Assembly: GCA_947455805.1 (NCBI GenBank) | Contig: CANGSN010000166.1 | Coordinates: 1-6,884, forward strand | Direction of reading: 5' to 3' | DNA from: Planctomycetota bacterium | GTDB lineage: Bacteria; Planctomycetota; UBA1135; UBA2386 | DNA length: 6,884 bases | Translations under genes and position numbers: made by a program | The notes under the pieces: generated by a model | Told to the model about the DNA's origin: nothing | What the model saw: the letters and a program-made list of their open reading frames with translations, nothing else | Database searches by the model: none | Shown: positions 5,370-6,884 of the stretch, in pieces | Numbering within the stretch: position 1 is the stretch's first letter | Layout: each line of letters opens with the position of its first letter

Positions 5370-6884
5370 GTGACCCCGACGCCCCTCTCCCGTCCGGCGA
5401 CCCTGTTCGCCGTCCTCGCGGTCGTCAGTGCCTGGCTTTGCCTCGCCTTCCCGGTGTTCGCGCAGGAGGCGTACTACTGGACGTACGCGCAGCACCCGGA
5501 CCTCTCGTACTTCGACCACCCGCCGATGGTCGCGTGGCTGATCTGGCTCGGCACGCACACGTTCGGCGACGGCAGCTTCGGCGTGCGCGCCGGCACCTGG
5601 CTGTGCGGCCTCGCGGCGACCTGGATCGGCGTGCTGCTGCTGCGCGACTTCGGCGTCGATCGCCGCGGCCAGTCGGCGTGGATCGTGCTCTCGATGGTGT
5701 CGCCGATCGTGGTGATGACGCACTTCCTGGCGAACCCCGACGCGCCGCTGGTCGCCGCGTGGACGCTCGCGATGTGGGCGCTGTGGCGGGCGCGCGGCGG
5801 TGCACTGCGCTGGTGGTTGCTCGCCGGCGTCGGCGCCGGTCTCGCGCTGCTCAGCAAGTACTCGGGTGCGTTCCTCGGCGTCGGCGGCGTGGCCCTGCTG
5901 CTCGCCGACGCGCCGCTGCGGCGCCAGCTGCGGCGGCCGGGACCGTGGCTCGCGGTCGTGGTGGCGGCGCTGGTGTTCCTGCCGGTGGTCTGGTGGAACG
6001 TGCAGAACGACTTCGCGTCGTTCCGTTTCCAGACGACGGAACGGCTCGGCAAGGGCGACTTCGGGCTCGTGTGGTTCGCACAGTTCGTCGGCGGCCAGAT
6101 CGGCGTGCTGCATCCGGTGCTCGCCGTCGTGTTGCCGGCGAGCCTGTGGTTCCTGCTGCAGCGGGCTCGCAGCGATGCGCGCGCGATGCACCTGCTGGCG
6201 TTCGGCGCGCCGATGCTCGGCTACCTGCTGTTCCAGTCGCTGTGGATCCAGGTCAAGATCAACTGGCTGGCGCCGGCCTACGTCGCGCTGCTGCTCGGCG
6301 TCGTGATGTGGTGGCGCGAACGCGAAGCACACGCATCGCGGCATCCGGCGTGGCGCTGGGCGATCGCGTCGCTGCTGCTGGTGCCGCTGGCCGTGCCGTT
6401 GGCGCCGGCGCTGCGCCTCGTTCCGTCGGGCCGCGGCTCGTCGTGGACCGGCTGGGACGAACTCGCCGAGCGCGCCGAGAAGTGGGAAGAACGGCTCGAC
6501 CAGCAGGACGACGTCGAGAGCAACGTGTTCTTCTTCGCCGCCGACTACCGCGACGCTGCGCAGCTCGGGCGCAACTTGCGCCTGCTGTGGGCCCAAGACG
6601 GCCACCACCGCTGCGACGCCACCGATCCGGGCGAGCCGACGCTGGCGCAGAACGTGCTCGGCCAGCGCGCCCTGCAGTTCGACCACTGGACGCCGCCCGG
6701 CGCTCGCGTCGGCCAGGACGCGGTGTTCGTGCTGCCGCGGCCGAAGGGCCGCGAGGAGATGGTGCAGAAGGCCGCCGCGCGCTTCGACAGCATCGAGCTC
6801 GCCGAGAAGGTGCAGGTCGCGTGCATGGGCATCGACCTGGTCGAAGCCGACATCTACGTCTGCCGCGCCTACAAGGGACCGCAG
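5370..6884 (+). CDS. GT39/PMT_2-type integral membrane glycosyltransferase (3' end cut by window edge)
   Basis: This GT-C-fold enzyme, of the dolichyl-phosphate-mannose-protein mannosyltransferase/ArnT-like class, would transfer a sugar from a polyprenyl-phosphate donor to an acceptor outside the cytoplasm. The frame is open for 505 codons with no stop. After one transmembrane helix (about residues 11-30) comes the first-loop signature QEAYYWTYAQHPDLSYFDHPP (residues 32-52). Then follow NPDAPL (122-127), a LALLSKYSGAFLG segment (158-170), and several more helices to about residue 348. Residues about 360-505 form a soluble C-terminal region (FFFAADYRDAAQLG, QFDHW, VGQDAVFVLP) like the extracytoplasmic domain of this subfamily. 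At the place usually held by Asp in the DE-type catalytic motif there is Gln32, followed by Glu33. GTG 5370 is chosen because it starts just before the first helix; the nearby ATG at 5360 is out of frame, and an in-frame TTG at 5322 is less likely. Donor and acceptor cannot be told from sequence. Confidence 0.9.
   Translation, partial: MTPTPLSRPATLFAVLAVVSAWLCLAFPVFAQEAYYWTYAQHPDLSYFDHPPMVAWLIWLGTHTFGDGSFGVRAGTWLCGLAATWIGVLLLRDFGVDRRGQSAWIVLSMVSPIVVMTHFLANPDAPLVAAWTLAMWALWRARGGALRWWLLAGVGAGLALLSKYSGAFLGVGGVALLLADAPLRRQLRRPGPWLAVVVAALVFLPVVWWNVQNDFASFRFQTTERLGKGDFGLVWFAQFVGGQIGVLHPVLAVVLPASLWFLLQRARSDARAMHLLAFGAPMLGYLLFQSLWIQVKINWLAPAYVALLLGVVMWWREREAHASRHPAWRWAIASLLLVPLAVPLAPALRLVPSGRGSSWTGWDELAERAEKWEERLDQQDDVESNVFFFAADYRDAAQLGRNLRLLWAQDGHHRCDATDPGEPTLAQNVLGQRALQFDHWTPPGARVGQDAVFVLPRPKGREEMVQKAAARFDSIELAEKVQVACMGIDLVEADIYVCRAYKGPQ

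Noticed and set aside
5316..6686. Minus-strand open frame of 456 codons opposite the glycosyltransferase
   Set aside because: It is rich in Arg, Gln, His and Glu with no membrane segments or motifs; the plus strand carries the recognisable GT39 protein through the same region.
1..6884. Mobile element, CRISPR array or defence system
   Set aside because: No transposase, integrase, terminal repeats, regular spacer-repeat array or nuclease motifs were found on either strand.

Overview
The window is very GC-rich DNA from a bacterium with an outer membrane or a comparable envelope. It is almost fully coding, with five protein genes, two of them cut by the window edges. The best lineage guess is Planctomycetota. 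The main reason is the large secreted protein at 1966-4032, which joins tandem NxxGxxxF-type repeats to a roughly 130-residue C-terminal module that I associate with planctomycete secreted proteins. No start codon has a clear Shine-Dalgarno sequence, which fits but does not prove this. The assignment is inferred from protein style, not from a marker gene.

Layout: (1) 1-1769, minus strand: an exported, probably lipid-anchored M14 zinc peptidase resembling murein-peptide amidase MpaA, followed after 3 bp by a DppB/OppB-type ABC permease that runs off the left edge. They look like the first two genes of a peptide degradation and uptake operon. (2) 1770-1965: a 196-bp divergent intergenic region with small dyads. 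(3) 1966-4032, plus strand: the secreted repeat protein. (4) 4033-4125: a convergent gap holding a strong hairpin, probably a two-way terminator. (5) 4126-5130, minus strand: a proline racemase-family enzyme with both catalytic cysteines, probably 4-hydroxyproline 2-epimerase. (6) 5131-5369: a 239-bp divergent intergenic region with a conspicuous interrupted inverted repeat and no gene that I can see. (7) 5370-6884, plus strand: a GT39/PMT_2-type membrane glycosyltransferase that runs off the right edge.

Only the peptidase and permease form an evident functional unit: trim a peptide outside the cytoplasm, then import the product. The other three genes are separately transcribed, and nothing in the window ties them to one pathway. 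There is no sign of a mobile element, CRISPR array, tRNA or rRNA. The long open frames antisense to the real genes are by-products of high GC content.
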